A stretch of DNA of 64,000 bases from Volutella citrinella (lineage: Eukaryota; Ascomycota; Sordariomycetes; Hypocreales; Nectriaceae): the NCBI GenBank assembly GCA_034401135.1, contig JAWZSP010000009.1:1736001-1800000 (forward strand), given 5' to 3'. The position numbers were made by a program, and so were the translations under genes. Below the pieces are notes generated by a model, which saw only the letters and a program-made list of their open reading frames with translations, was not told where the DNA came from and searched no databases. Shown here in pieces: positions 1 to 14,051 of this stretch. Positions within the stretch are counted from its first letter, which is position 1, and each line of letters opens with the position of its first letter.

Positions 1-2028
1 ATATAATATTAATTATACTACTAAAACCTTAGACTAAAAAAATAATAAAAGAATAATTACTAATTAACTATTTTAATTTTAAAAAAAAAAAAAAAAAGTA
101 AGAAGTTAAGAAGGTTATTATATATAAAACTAATAAAATATAAATATTTTACTAAGTTAAGTAGTCAGGCTAGCTAATAGAATATAATACTTAAGAATTA
201 AAAGAGTATTTTATAAATATAAAAAAGAAAGTCTAGGCTTACTATAAATAGAAAAAGTATTATTATAAAAAGTAAGATAATAAAAATAAGCTAAGTACTT
301 AATAAGTACTTATATATATTTATATTAAAAAGTAAATTCTTTAATATATACTAGCAGAGCTTTAATTAAAATAAAAAATAAAAATAAAAGTAAAGGCTTA
401 AAAAGTAAATAACTATTAAAAGTATAGTAGACTTTTACTAATAATAGCCTAGATCTAAATAAATAAAAGCCTTATAAAGTAATTAAAAATAAAAAATAAA
501 ATTAAAAACTATTAGCTAAGTAAATAATAATAACTCTACTTAGCCTTGCCCTTTTTATTATTATTTTTATTATCTTTTAGACTATTTTAGTCCTAGTCTT
601 AAGTATTTTAAAACTTTTAATTAATATATTAATAATTTAATAAAAATATACTTTAATTTAAATAATAAAGTAAGTAAGAATATATATATTAAATAAGATA
701 TTTTAATATAATATAAGTAGTATATTAAGGTAATAGTATATAGTACTATATTAAGAGATTAATTAGCTACTTATTACTATTAGCTCCTTCTTTTTTTACT
801 CTAATTCTTAGGATATTAATAAGTATATTAAGCTTAAACTTAAGTTTAATAATAATAGTATTATTCTAAATATATATTAGCTATATAGCTTTTACTTAAA
901 GTATAGTATTATTAGGCTAGATCTAGCTAACTTAGAAAATTATAAAATTAGAATATACTAATTTATAAAAATACTTAATAAAAAATAACTAAAAGCTTAA
1001 TATACTTATTATAAGACTATAATAGTTATAAATTTATAAATTAAGCTTAACTTTTAGAAAGATTATTATATAATAGCAGCCTTATTTTTAGGCTTTTTTT
1101 AATAAGTATTTACTAAATTAGTAATATACTCTTAAAAGTACTTTTATATACTAATATAAGAGTTTATTATATTTAATAAAGTAACTTAATATCTTAAGAT
1201 TAGGAAATTAATATAGCTCTTAATAAAAATATAATAATAATTTACCTTTTTTATAAGGTTTTAATATTATTAAGCTAGGCCTTAAAGTTCTATTAGAATT
1301 TAAAAAATATTAAGTATATTTTAAAAAGAGATTATTAACTTACTATTTAATACTTAGATCAGTTTACTTTATAAAAAATATATCTCTATTTATAACTACC
1401 TTAATAATATTTAATTTAAATATTATAAAAAGTAATAATTAAATAATTAAAATATAATAGCTTCTTAGTATATATATTAAAAAACTTTTTATTAATAGAA
1501 AATTAAAAATTAAATAAAATATTCTAAATATAAAAAAGAACTACTATCTTATTACTAAGTATTTAAAAAGAATTAATACTTTAAGAAAAAATAAAAAGCC
1601 TTATAAAAAAAGAAAAATTAAAGATTATATAGCTTTAGTAAAAGACTAAGTAAATAGTTAATAAGAGCTTAGTAAAATAAAAAAAAACCTTATAAAAAAA
1701 AGTAAATAAGAAATTATTAATATTTATTCTAAAAATAAGGTACTAAAATATATAAGTACTTATTAAATACTTAGACTATTAATATTAAAAATAAAGTCAG
1801 AGTGCTCTTATTTATAATAAAATAATTATAAAAAAAAACCTATAATATATATAACCTAGACTAGCTTATAAATTATAAAGGCTATAAAGGCTATATATAG
1901 GTATACTAGCTATTAAGTAAAAAACTATATACTAAGATTACTTAAAATCTATAAGTAAAAGTTAATATAATAGCTTACTTTTAATTATATACTTATTCCT
2001 AGCTTCAGCTTGTAGTTATATTTTTACA
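1..2028 (+). mobile_element. Partial R2-family LTR retrotransposon, cut by window start
   Basis: Positions 1-1,826 are the inverted counterpart of roughly 14,052-15,880, and 1,827-2,028 is a 202-bp LTR matching those at 13,850, 17,909 and 20,878. The shared part includes the homopolymer run near 90-105 and the sequence beside the LTR. By comparison with the 13.85-21.08 kb copy, whose pol lies on the minus strand, this copy reads on the plus strand and the LTR here is its 3' LTR. It abuts the R1 copy at 2,029 exactly where that copy loses its left part, so it probably inserted into it. Heavily RIP-mutated. Confidence 0.7.
1827..2028 (-). repeat. R2 LTR (RIP-mutated)
   Basis: This is a 202-bp reverse-complement copy of the unmutated LTR at 17,909-18,110. 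It differs almost only by C-to-T and G-to-A changes; the TGTGA/TCACA ends have become TATAA/TTACA-like. The right end sits at 2,028, where R1-related sequence begins. Confidence 0.75.
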
Positions 2029-5000
2029 ATTTAATTATTTTACTTTTACTAACCTTTTATTAAAAAATATATAATAACTATAACTATTTCCTAAATAATA
2101 CTTATTATAATATATTAATAAAAATAGCTTATATTAGTAATAAGAGTTTTCCTACCTTTTTTAAAAATCTTTAGCTAGGTTATAATAAGCCTAGGTTTTA
2201 TTTTTAAACTATTACTAAGATATAAATACTTTACTTACTAAAAAGCACTCTTAATTAAGCTACTTAAAAGTCTTATATTCTTATAAACTAGCTTAAAAAA
2301 TAATAAGTATAGAGCTCTTAGGTAATAAATTTTAATACTATTTAATATCTTATTTAATTACTAAATAGGTTTTAAAATAAGTTTATAACTTAAGAGAATA
2401 AATAATAAGCTTATTATATTAATAGCCTTTTTATAATACTTTTAACTCCTTTTTATAAAGCTCTTTAAGCGCCTCTTTAACCTTTTTATACTAATTTATT
2501 TTAGTCTTAGTAATATAAATAAGTAATTATAATACTAAAGTCCTTAAGCTTAAATAATATTAATATTAGTAATATAAATTAGACTTAGAGTTATTAAGGT
2601 TTTAATAGTAGATTATAATAGTTTTTAAGTAATTTTAAGTAGCTTTTTTATTTTAGAATTTAATAAGCAGGTTTTTATAAGCTAATTACAAGGGTTTACT
2701 AGCTGCCTTTTTTTAATTCAGCCTATCTTTTTATAGCTTTTTCTTTTTTTACCTTATAATATTTTATAACTGCCTTTTTTATATTTTTTATATTTACTTT
2801 AAGAACTTATTAATTAAACTCTATAAGCTATTTTAACTACTTAATAAAGTAAAATTACTTACTTTTATACTTTTATTTATCTTTTATTACTTTAACTTTT
2901 TATTCTTTTTCTAAATCTTATAAATTAAGTATTAATATATTTTTATTAAGTATTTTTTTATAATATTACTAAAGCTTTAATAAGCTTATATAGAAAATAT
3001 TATAAATATAACTTAGCTAGTTTAGTAAAGCTAATTAGTAGGCTTTTAAGCTAACTTTTTTTAGAATTTAAAAAGGCTTAATATAATACAGTATTAACTT
3101 CTTTTTTTACTTAAGGAATTTTAGATTACTTATTAAAAGTAATATAAACTATCCTTTTTTAAAACTATACTCTTAATATTTATAATTTATAATTTCTATA
3201 TATTATTTTATTATACTCTTTTAGTAGTTTTTAAGCTCTTTTTAAACTTATTATAACCTTATTAATCTTATACTTACTTTAAGTATTCCCTTTTTTATAA
3301 AATTATCTTTAAGACTTAGATATATATTTAGTAAGTACTTTATAAAAGCCTTTATTAATAATATACTTATTATTATATTCTAAATATTATTATAAATAAA
3401 TTATATTTATAGTAAAAAGTTTAGTTATATTTCTTAATAATTTTTTATAAATATATATAAATAATATTCTAAAGTCTAATTAAAGTACTCTATTTATCTA
3501 TTATTTTATAAATAAAATATTATTAAAAGCCTTTTTTTTATTAATATTTATATATAAATAGCTTATTAGAATTTATTTATAAAAATCAAGCTTTTATTTA
3601 ATATTATACTATTTAGTAAGCTAAAAATAAAATCAATCTTTTTATAAAATAACTTTATAAACTCTATTATATTAATTACCTTAAATATAACTAAGAATTA
3701 AATATACTTTATATAATAATTTATAATAATTAGTATTATGTTAACTTTACTTTACTTAGTTATTATAAGTAGTAATCTTATAATAAAGTCTATTAATAGT
3801 TTAAACTATAATTAACTAAGTATTAAAAAAAGTTTAAGCTTATTATATAGTTTATATCTTTTTAATACTATTCTTTAATATACTAAATAAATATTAACTT
3901 ATTATATTATAAAGTCTTTTATATACTTTTAGTATAGCTTTTACTAAAATATTTTAAATATTTAATTAATTTTAAAATAACTTACTATTAAATAGTTATA
4001 ATATAACCTAAGAATCTTATTTTATAATATAATACTATTTAGTATATATAACCTTTATTAAAAATATAATAAATCCTTAATAATATACTATTTATAAAGT
4101 TTTCTTATAGCTTTCTACTTAATAATAAGATTTTAATAAGTCTTTACTATTAGATTATAAGACTATAATATCTTAATTACTTCTATTAAAATTACTAAGA
4201 CTTTCTTATTCTTAATAATCTTTTTAATTAAGGCTTTTTATATATTTTTTTAAAAAGGTTTAGATAGTATTTTAAATTTCTTTTTTACTTAGTCTAACTA
4301 TACTATATAATTCTTAAAGATAGGTTTATTATAGTCTTATACTACTTATATAAAGCTAACCTTAGTATCTATTAGTATTATTACTCTTTTAAATAGTCTA
4401 ATCTTAGTAACTATTTAATTTATTAAGCTATTTATTAAGCTATCTTAAAAAGTATTCTTTTTTTTATAATTCAGCTTTTAAAAAGGTCTATTAATAGGGT
4501 TTATTTTACCTAGCTAATACTTAATTATAAAGTTATATAATATAAGCTTAATATATTATTAAGCTTACTAACTATTTAAATATTCCTTTTTTATAAAGGA
4601 TTATAAATTTTAATAGTTATTAAGGACTTTAATAAGTTTTACTAGCTTTTTAAAATAGTATCTTTAATTTATAAATAACTTTATAATTATAAATATTTCT
4701 TTATTTAAAAAACTATAATTTAACTTAGCTTTTTAAAACTTTTATAATTAAAATATAATAAAGTGCTAAAAACTATCTCCTTTTTATTAAAAAATAATAC
4801 CTAATATTATAAAGTATAAGATATTAATCTCTAATTATATAAGTTTTTTTAAGTTAAAATAGTATAATATTAATACTTTTTAAAAAGATTTATAAAGCTT
4901 TTAAAAAATATTTTACTATTTATTTATAAAAATTACTCTTTTTAGTTTTTTATTTTTAACTAACTTTTTTAAAAAGTCTAATAAAAGAGCTATTATTAAA

Positions 5001-8000
5001 AAGTAGCCTTATATAAATCTCTTATAAAAATTATAGAAACTTAAGAATACTTAAACTTCTTAATAAGTTTTTAGCTTTAATTATAAAATAATTATCTTAA
5101 CTTTCTTAAAGTCTATAAATACTCTTATTACTAATATAATAAACCTAAGAAATATAATTTTTAATTAATAAAAATAATACTTATTTAGCACTATATATAG
5201 TTTAGTTATTATAAGCTATTTAATTACTTATTAAAAGCTTTTATATAGAATTTATAATTTTTTAAATAGATTAATATATTATTTATAAATATAATATAGA
5301 CTATATTTAGAAAGTCCTTTAAAACTTAATAAATATAACCTTAAAAAATAGCTAGAGTATTAATAAGTTTAAATAATATAACTATATACTTAAAATACTT
5401 ATAATAAGTTTAAAAAACTATCTTCTACTTATTACTTATTTTTATCTAGATCTAATAATATATATTCTTAATATCTAGCTTACTAAAAAAGTAATAGCCT
5501 TAAATATAGTCTATAATTTCTAAAATTAGTAAGAAAGAGTACTAATTCTTAGTTATTATTTTATTTAGCTCTTAGTAATTAATATATAAGTAAAAAAATC
5601 TATTTAATTTAAAAATAAAAAAGATTAAAGCTCTTACTAAGCTTTTTAAGTATTAAATATATTTATTTATTAAATTATTAGCTAGATATTAATAAAATAT
5701 ATTAAGTTCCTTTTATAATAATAAGTAAATTAATTTAAAAGGTAGTAACTTCTTTAATATAATATTAATTATATAGTCCTACTTATTATATAATAAGAGT
5801 TTTATTATACTCTTTTTCTAAAAAAATTACTATAAGCTTTTTAATTTAATAAAGATTCTTTTAGTATATTAATAGGTTTTATAATTTTAATACTTTAATA
5901 AGTAGCTTACTTTTATTTTATAAATACTATATACCTGCTCTATTATTTAATAAGTTTATTAAAACTTCTAGGCACTTTTAATCTAGATTTAGTCTTATTT
6001 TAATTTAAGTTATTATCTTCTTTCCTAAATATTAATTAAAACTACTATCTTAAATAATAATATTTAGAAAAATAATAAAGAGATATTAAGACCTTTTTAA
6101 GTCTTTATTATTAAAAAAGTTACTTAATAAATAACTTTTTTAAAATTAATTAAAAATATAAATATAATCTAAATATTACCTATTTTTAAAACTATCTAAT
6201 CTATACTTATTAAAATCAGGGCCTTTTTATATAACTTTTAAAAACTTATATAATTAATAATACTTTTATTAATTATATTACTTACTTTTTTAATATTAAA
6301 AAGTACTTTTATTATAATTATTAATTAGAGAGTATATACTAAGGCTTAAACTAAAAGTTATAAAGTTAATTATAATAGCCTTAAATTTTTAAAACTAAGG
6401 AATTAATTTAAAATCTTTTTAAAAAGGTTTTATAATAGTATAACTAGACTATTTTAATAGCTAAATAAGAGTTTAGCTTTTAATATTATCTTTAAGATTT
6501 ATCTATTAATAAATATAAAAAGGTTTAAGTTACTAAAAATTACTAAATCTTTTACTACTTTAATATATTTCTTACTATTTTCTTAATACTATCTTCTTTT
6601 TTTATTTTAAAATAATTAGATATAATATAACCTAGCTCTTAATAATTATAATATTAGATATCCCTTTACTTAGTTTTTAACTTCTTATTTAAAAGGCTTT
6701 TTAACTTAATAAAGTTTTTTAAAAAAAAGCTATTCTACTTTTTTTTCTTTACTTTTTAAAAAAGGAATAATTTAAAAGCCTTTTTTTAATATTTTTCTAC
6801 TAACTCTTTTTTATTATCCTACTTTTATTTATTTTTTAAAACTTAATATTTTATAAAAAGCTAGATTACTTTTACTCTTTATATAAAAGCCTTTTAATAA
6901 AGGTCTATATCTACCTTAATTAGCCTATTTTAAAATAGCTTTTATAACTTATTTAAAAATATAATCCCTTACTTTTATTTATTTTAATAATATCCTAACT
7001 ACTATTTAATAAAGTTTAAATAGTAATAGAATTCTTAAAAAGTTTAATCTATTTATTACTTAGCCCTTTTTAATTAAAGTCTAATTAAAATCTTAATATT
7101 AAGAGCTCTATAAATTAAAGACTTTAACTAAGTTTAAAAAGTATTTTAATTCTTTTTAAAAGCCTTTTATTTCTTTTTTAAAAAGGCTTTTAAAAACTCT
7201 TTAAAAAAGGCTTAACTATTACTATTTAAATATTATAAAGCTAGTACTATCTTATACTAATCTCTTTTAAATTTATATAAGCCTTAAAAAGTATATTATA
7301 AACTTAATAACTAATTCTCTTACTTTTAAATAATTAATAAAATAGTTAAGACTTTAAGTTTTAATAACTTAAAATTAATCTCTTTTTTTAAAAAAAAAGA
7401 CCTTAAGATTTAATACTTTTTATAATAAGTATTAGTAAGTACTTAGCCTACTTTTTTTTCTAAAAGCTAAGTCTTAGCCTAAAAGTATTAGATTTTTTAT
7501 AAAGCTTCTAATTATTACTAAAAACTATTTTATCTTTCTTATAATTAAACTATACTAAGAGAGCTCTATATTAGTCCTAGATCTTCTATTTCTTAAGTTT
7601 TTTTTAATTTTTAAATAGCTTTCCTCTTAGTCTTATACTTCTTAATATAAATAATCTAAGGTATATTAGCCTTAAAGTCTAATAAAAAGAAGATTTTAAT
7701 AATATAATTTAAAAATATAGAATTATCTTTTTAAAAAGGGTCTAAGAAAGCTCGCCCTCTTATTAAATAGTTAGCTAGTATACTTTTCTTATTTAATATT
7801 ATTATATTTTAAAAAGCTATAAGAAAGCTTTAGAATTATTATTATAAGGTATATAATATATAAATAATATATAAGTTAGGCTATATAATTCTATAAGAAA
7901 AAAGGTAATAATAGGATTTTATAATAAAAAGTAACTAAAGCTTATTTAATACTTTAATAAGCTTTTTTTATAATATTATATATTATAAAGCTTTTTAAAG

Positions 8001-8116
8001 TATATATATTAATAGTAGTATTACTCTACTTTTTATACCTAGCTCTACTAGCTTTTATAATTAGGCTAGGTAGCGCTCTATAACTAAAGTAGAGCTTAAT
8101 ATTAAATACTATAATA
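2029..8116 (-). mobile_element. R1 Ty3/gypsy element, copy A (left end missing)
   Basis: Collinear with 27.12-33.22 kb over its whole length, so it is a second copy of the same element in the same orientation. It lacks the left 1.1 kb and the 3' LTR present in copy B; those would lie beyond the inserted R2 element, outside the window. Minus-strand translation at about 5,430-5,600 shows the gypsy RT signatures NYxELN, KNxYS and SKLDIKN. The FLDD-type catalytic box at 5,278-5,289 reads F-I-N-N, with both Asp changed to Asn. Many in-frame stops. The 5' LTR is at 7,837-8,116. Confidence 0.85.
7837..8116 (-). repeat. R1 5' LTR of copy A
   Basis: 280 bp, the same length as and similar to the LTRs at 25,964-26,243 and 32,938-33,217. 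It starts TATTA and ends TAATA, the RIP form of TGTTA...TAACA. No matching partner LTR lies to the left within the window. Confidence 0.8.
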
Positions 8117-8352
8117 AAAAAATCTAAATATTTTCAAATATTTATTAATAAATAAAATAAAGAGATAGATTATAATATTATAAGAATTAATAATAATATT
8201 ATTTTTAGATATTAATAGTTATATAAGTATAACCTACTTATTAATTAGTAAATTAGCTATATTAAAAACTAACTTAATATTAATAATAAAAAGCTTTTAA
8301 TAATAATAAAAAGATCTTATATTATAACTAGGTATAAGTTACTTAGTAATAA

Positions 8353-8818
8353 TATCAAAACCTGATATTAATATACTATACTTATATAAAGTATATAAAA
8401 TAAAAGAACTTAAGTAGAAAACTATAACTAATTAATAATAAATTACTAGGATTATATAGTAATCCTTATAATCTGCGCTAAGCAAACTAATTAAGAATAG
8501 ATTACTAGGATTACTATTATAATCCTTATAATCTAGGATAAATAAGGACAGGCAGTAGGTTATATAATAAAAGACTAGATAAAATTATATAAAGCTATAA
8601 AGAGTATATATTTAATATAAACAGCTTTTTAATTATTAATATAACTTAGTTATCTTAATTATTTTAATTAACTATTACTAAATATAATAGTATAATTGCT
8701 ATACTTAGGATTATAACTAACTTATTTAAAGCTCAGTATATACTATATCAGACTGCTAATATAAACCCCTAGTATATTATACTAGGTTTATATAGTTAAA
8801 ACCTACCTAATTATTATA
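8353..8818 (+). repeat. R3 LTR, left copy
   Basis: About 466 bp, repeated at 35,129-35,592 and 35,894-36,360. Shared blocks include the start TATYAAAAYY and the end CCTACYTAATTATTATA. It lies 5' of a plus-strand gypsy pol (9.15 kb onward), so it may be the 5' LTR of that element. No gag-length sequence lies between LTR and RT, so there has been a deletion or this is an independent solo LTR. The 236 bp at 8,117-8,352 between this LTR and the R1 LTR is unassigned AT-rich DNA. Confidence 0.65.
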
Positions 8819-9149
8819 AATAGCTTAAATATAATAAATACTTATATTATTTTAAAAAAAAATAAAAATAAAATATATATAAAGGCAAATATATAAGCTA
8901 TAAAAAATAATTACTTAAATTAAAATATAACTTAAGTAACTTAATAAGGATTTAAAAGAATAAAAAAAAAAGCTATAATTAATAAGCTTATTAATATCTT
9001 ATAATAATACTAAAAGTATTAATAAGTATTTATTAAAAAATTAAAAATAAGATTACTAAAATTAAAATAATAAGACTATAAGATTATATTTAAAAATAAA
9101 AAGATAATAAAGTTTTTTTCTATTTATAACTTTAACTAAATAAAGCTAG

Positions 9150-10764
9150 GAGTATTTAAAAAATATCTTAAAAAGATATTTAAGAAAGGTTATATTTAAG
9201 TTTTAAATTTAAAAGCTAGATACTTTATTATATTTATATTTAAAAAGGATAGTAAACTAAGACTTATAATTAATTATTATTAACTTAATAAAAGTACTTT
9301 TAAAAATAAAACCTTATTACTACTAATTATAAAAATAAAGGACTACTTATAAAAAAAAAAGATCTTTATTATACTTAATTTTAAAAAGGCTTATAATCTT
9401 ATTAAAATTAAAAAAGAATATAAATAGAAAACTACTTTTAGAATTAAATTTAAATTATTTAAATACTTAATTATATTATTTAAATTTATAAATATATTAA
9501 TAACTTTTTAAAAAATAATTAACTATATATTATAAGAATACTTTAATATCTTTATTATTTATTACTTAAATAATATTTTAATTTTCTTAAATAATAAAAA
9601 AGAATATAAAGAGTATATATATAAAGTATTATAAAAGCTATAAGATATTAAACTATTAATAAAATTAAAAAAGAGTAATTTCTATATATAAAAAGTAGAA
9701 TTTTTAAAATATATTATTTTATATAATAAGATTAAGATAGACTTTAAAAAGATAATAATAGTTAAAAACTAGCTTAACTTAATAAATAACTTTAAGATTA
9801 AAAATATCTAATCTTTCTTAAGATTTACTAACTATTACTAAAAGTTTATTTAAGACTTTAATAAGATAGTAATATTCTTAATTAATTTTATAAGAAAAAA
9901 ATAACTTTTTACTTAAGGAATAAAATAATAAAAAGCTTTTAAAAAATTATAAGATATTATATTAATAAAACTAGTACTTATTATATTTAACTTAAAGTAA
10001 CTTATTAAATTAAAAACTAATATTTTAAATAAAGGTCTAGGAGCTATAGTAAGTTAAAAAAATAATAATAAAAAACTATACTTAATTACTTTTTACTTTT
10101 ATAAACTTACTTTTATAAAAATAAACTACTTAATTTATAATAAAGAGTTCTTAGCTATTATTAATAGCTTTAAGAAATTTAAGTAATATTTTATAAAAAG
10201 TAAGTATTAAGTTAAAGTATATATTAATTATAAGAATATTAAATACTTTATAATAATATAGAAATTAAATAATAAATAACTATATTATATAAAATACTTA
10301 GTTAAATTTAATTATATTATTATTTATTATAAAAACTTAAAAAATAAAAAAGCTAATATTATTAATTAAAAACTAGACTTTATAAAAAAAATACTTAAAA
10401 TAGAAATACAATTACTATACTTTATTTTAAAAAGATATATAATTTAGTATATAATAAAAAAAATAATATAACTTTACTAAATAATACTTATATTAAAAAA
10501 AAAAAATAAAGTATAATAAATATATATACTTAAAAAAATATAAGACATACTTATTAAAAAAGTTTATAAGTACTTTTTATATAAATACTAAGGTATTAAA
10601 AAGATAATAAAATAATTATAATAAAGTTATATTTTCTTAAAAATAAAGTAAAAAGTTAAAAATATTTTTAAATAATATAACTTATATAAAAAAATAAAAT
10701 TATTTAAGTATATACTTTATAAAAAACTATAACTATTATTAGTTAATAAGTAATTATAATATTT
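9150..10764 (+). pseudogene. Ty3/gypsy pol fragment: RT, RNase H, integrase zinc domain
   Basis: Plus-strand translation with stops read through gives an unmistakable gypsy polyprotein. The RT fingers start near 9,150; a KKAYNLI motif lies near 9,390; the YLDD catalytic box at 9,563-9,574 reads Y-L-N-N because both Asp codons became Asn. RNase H follows to about 10.4 kb. An integrase HHCC-like zinc domain lies at roughly 10,520-10,720, with a conserved KLQ-L tail near 10,735. TGG and CAA codons have become stops throughout. The frame stops at 10,764, where an R4 LTR begins, and resumes at 33,415. This is a dead fungal retrotransposon. Confidence 0.88.
10760..10764. other. Target-site duplication of the R4 insertion (left)
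   Basis: TATTT immediately left of the R4 LTR. The same five bases occur at 33,415-33,419, just right of the other R4 LTR. One copy plus the outer flanks restores the integrase reading frame across the junction. Confidence 0.65.
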
Positions 10765-11109
10765 TATTAATAAGAATAATAAGCTTAAATAAATACTAGT
10801 AATTATTAATATTCTTTATAAAAACCTATTATAAAGTAGTTAAACTTAAATAAAAAAGTAAAAAATTATATAATTTTTAGTAAAAAAACCTTATAAAATA
10901 AATAAAATCTAAATTAATTATTAATCTAATTAAATAAAAAGAAAGGAGTCCTTAAATAGAAAAAGATTAAAAAAGAGAGAAAATTCTTATTAATTTAAAA
11001 TATTAAGTAAACCTGCCTTTTTTAAACTATTAACTTAAATACTTAATTAACTAATCTAATTTAACTACTAAAATATTAATATAATCTAGTTATTATATAC
11101 TTCTTTCTT
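10765..11109 (+). repeat. R4 LTR, left copy, with empty site for R1
   Basis: About 345 bp, matching 25,820-25,963 joined to 33,223-33,413. It starts TATTAATAAG and ends CTAGTTATTATATA. At 10,904-10,908 it carries AAAAT uninterrupted, the exact site where R1 copy B is inserted in the right LTR. Orientation within the parent element is uncertain. Confidence 0.75.
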
Positions 11110-13849
11110 ATAATTTATATTATATTCTTATAATTAAGTAAATTATATTTTAAGTAAAGATATTTAAGCTAAGACTAACTATTATTTATTAATATCCTTT
11201 ATTTTTATATCTTTATTTTTAATATCCTTTATATCCTTATTTTTATTTAATTCCTATTTTATTATAACTTTTTATAATATTAAATTTACTTTAATTAGAT
11301 TATAATTATAATACCGCTCTACTTAATTAAGCTTAAGCTTTATTTTTTAAATTACTTATAATTATATTACTTTATAAAAAATAAAGTTTTACTAATTAAA
11401 ATAAATTAAATTAAGCAGAATAAATAGTACTTATATATATATTATAATATTAAAAACTAAGAATTTATAGATAATTTAATTCTTAATTAAGTATAGTAAT
11501 ACTACTCTATTTATAATATATATTATTTTTTTAGTAGCTTATTTAAAAAGCTGATTTTTTAAAGCTTTTTTAATTATTAAAGCGTTTTTTATAATATATA
11601 ATAACTTAAGTATTTTAGTAATCTTAAATATAAAAGTAATAAACTTTTTTAAAAGTATTTAGCTAGTTTTAAAATTAATTTACTACTTATTTTTATTTAC
11701 TTTAATATAAAGTTTCTATTTAATTTAAAAGCCTAAGCTTAATATTTATAATTTAGATTATAATAGCTTTAGTATTACTATTAGTTTTTTTAAAACTAGT
11801 AGTTATAACTGCTTAAAGAAATTATAAAAAGTACTATACTTTATAATATTAAATAGTAAAAGTTAATCTTATAAATCTAACTCAGTTTATAAAAGTATTA
11901 AGTTATATAACTTTTTTTTAAATTAATTATAATTCTTTTTAATACTTAAATATAATATAGCTTAGTATATTTTAGTATTAAATATAAATATAAACAGAGC
12001 TAGAGATATACTAATAGCAGGTTTTTAATTAGCTAAGTCTAATTATAATATAATTTATTAATAAAAAGAGTTAGTTAAAAAGTAATAAGTACTAGCTTAG
12101 TACCTAAGTATAGAGCTATTAAGTATATTCTTAACTAAGAGTTAAAAAGTTATAATTAGTAGCTAGTTATTATTAAGAAAAGCTAGGGACTTTATAAAAA
12201 GCATTTTAATTAAATTAATAGAGCTCTATTTATTAATATTAAACTTTAATTAAGGCTTTTATAATATAAAGCCCTTTTAAATAATACTTTAGCTTTTTTA
12301 TATAATAAGTATTTTATTAAAAATCTTAGTATAGACTTAAGCTTATTAATTAGTTAATAAAGTAAAAGATTATAAGAAATTAATATTACTTAGATTTAAT
12401 CTAATTAAATAAAGTAATATTAAAAAAAAAGTATAATAAAACTTATTAATCTTAAAGTAAAAGTAGTTATTAAAGCTAGTAAAAAAGTATTTATTTTTAT
12501 AGATTTTAAAAATATTAATAAACTTAGTAATATAGTATATATAAAAGATTAAATAAGGAATCTACTTTTTAATAATTTTTAAAAATATAAAACTAAGATT
12601 TATAAAAGCTATAAAAGTAAATAGAGTATAAATAATATTAAGACTCTTATTATAATTACTAATAGTATAATTAATAATAGCTAAGAACTAGTCTTAAAGT
12701 TAGAATTAAAATATAAACTTATATTTTAAATAGATATAATTAATTATTAAGATAGCCTTTTTTATATATTTATTAAAATCCTTTAAGTTATAGCTTTATA
12801 AGCTATATAATATTTAAAAAAGGTAAAAAATATTAAGAAATTTATATTTAAAACTATTAAGCTAATTAAATAGAAGTAGGATAATTAGCTTAAAGTTAAA
12901 AAGTATTTTAAAAAAAGTAAAAATCTTATACTAAATATAAGTAAATTAAATAGTATAAAAGCAGATCTACTTTTTTATAATATTAAAAAAGTAAATATAA
13001 CTAATTACTTAATTATATAAAAATAAACTTTAATAAAAATTAATAAAGTTAACTAAATTAATAAAAAAAAGCTTATCTTTTATAAGGTAATAGATATAGT
13101 TAAAAGTACTTAAGCTAGTAAAAAGAGTTTATAAGGCTTAATTAGTATTATAAAAAAAAAGTAAATTAGAACTAGTTTTATTAATCTTAAGGTTTAAAAA
13201 AGGTATATTTTTTTTAATTTTAAGTATATTATTACTAAAAGCTATTAAGTCTTTTATATTATATAAAACTATATAAATAAAAGCTATTAGCTTAATATTT
13301 AATACCTAGCTTTTATTATTTATTTTACTAATTATATTTTAAAAGCTATAATAATACTTTATTTAAATATTATTAATATATTTAATCTTTTTAAAGTAGT
13401 TTTATATAAGCACTTTATTAAGAAAGAAAATAGTTAGTTTTAAGTTTATAATCTTAAAAATATTATTAATAAGGTCCTAAGTTTTATAAGGTTTAAAAAA
13501 AGCAGGTTATTAATAATAAAAGTTAGTAAAGTTATTAAACTATTTTTTAATAAAAGTTCTTTTTACTAAATCTTTTTTTTATATTAAATTAAAAAAAAAT
13601 AAGGGATTAGTACTTATATTATAGCACTTTTAAAAGTTCTTTTATATTAAGTTAACTTTTATATTTTAAGTTTATAATATTTTATTAAGTTTAGTATAAT
13701 AAGTTTAAAAACTTAATAATAAGTCTAATTAAGTAAAATAATAATAAAAATAAAAAAGAAAGAGAGGCAGTTTATATATATTAAAAAGTTAAAATATTTA
13801 TTATTAAAAAAAAGTAGTTTACTTTATATTAAAAAGAGAGCTGCTTTTT
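11110..13849. repeat. RIP-degraded DNA, probable R4 internal region
   Basis: AT-rich sequence between the left R4 LTR and the R2 element. No open frame and no protein family that I can name safely. By position it is the left part of the internal region of the R4 element. Confidence 0.45.
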
Positions 13850-14051
13850 TATAAAAATATAGTTATAAGCTAAAGTTAGGAATAAGTATATAATTAAAAG
13901 TAGGCTGCTATATTAACTTTTATTTATAAGTTTTAAGTAATCTTAGTATATAGTTTTTTATTTAGTAATTAGTATACTTATATATAGCCTTTATAGCTTT
14001 TATAACTTATAAACTAGTCTAAGTTATATATATTATAAGTTTTTTTTTATA
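13850..14051 (+). repeat. R2 LTR (RIP-mutated), left end of the R2 element
   Basis: 202 bp, aligning base for base with the unmutated copy at 17,909-18,110. The differences I see are mainly C-to-T and G-to-A. Confidence 0.8.

Noticed and set aside
10765..11109. Taking this repeat as the 3' LTR of the gypsy pol just upstream
   Set aside because: The integrase core is missing before it and resumes in frame at 33,415 after a TATTT duplication, so the repeat belongs to an inserted element.
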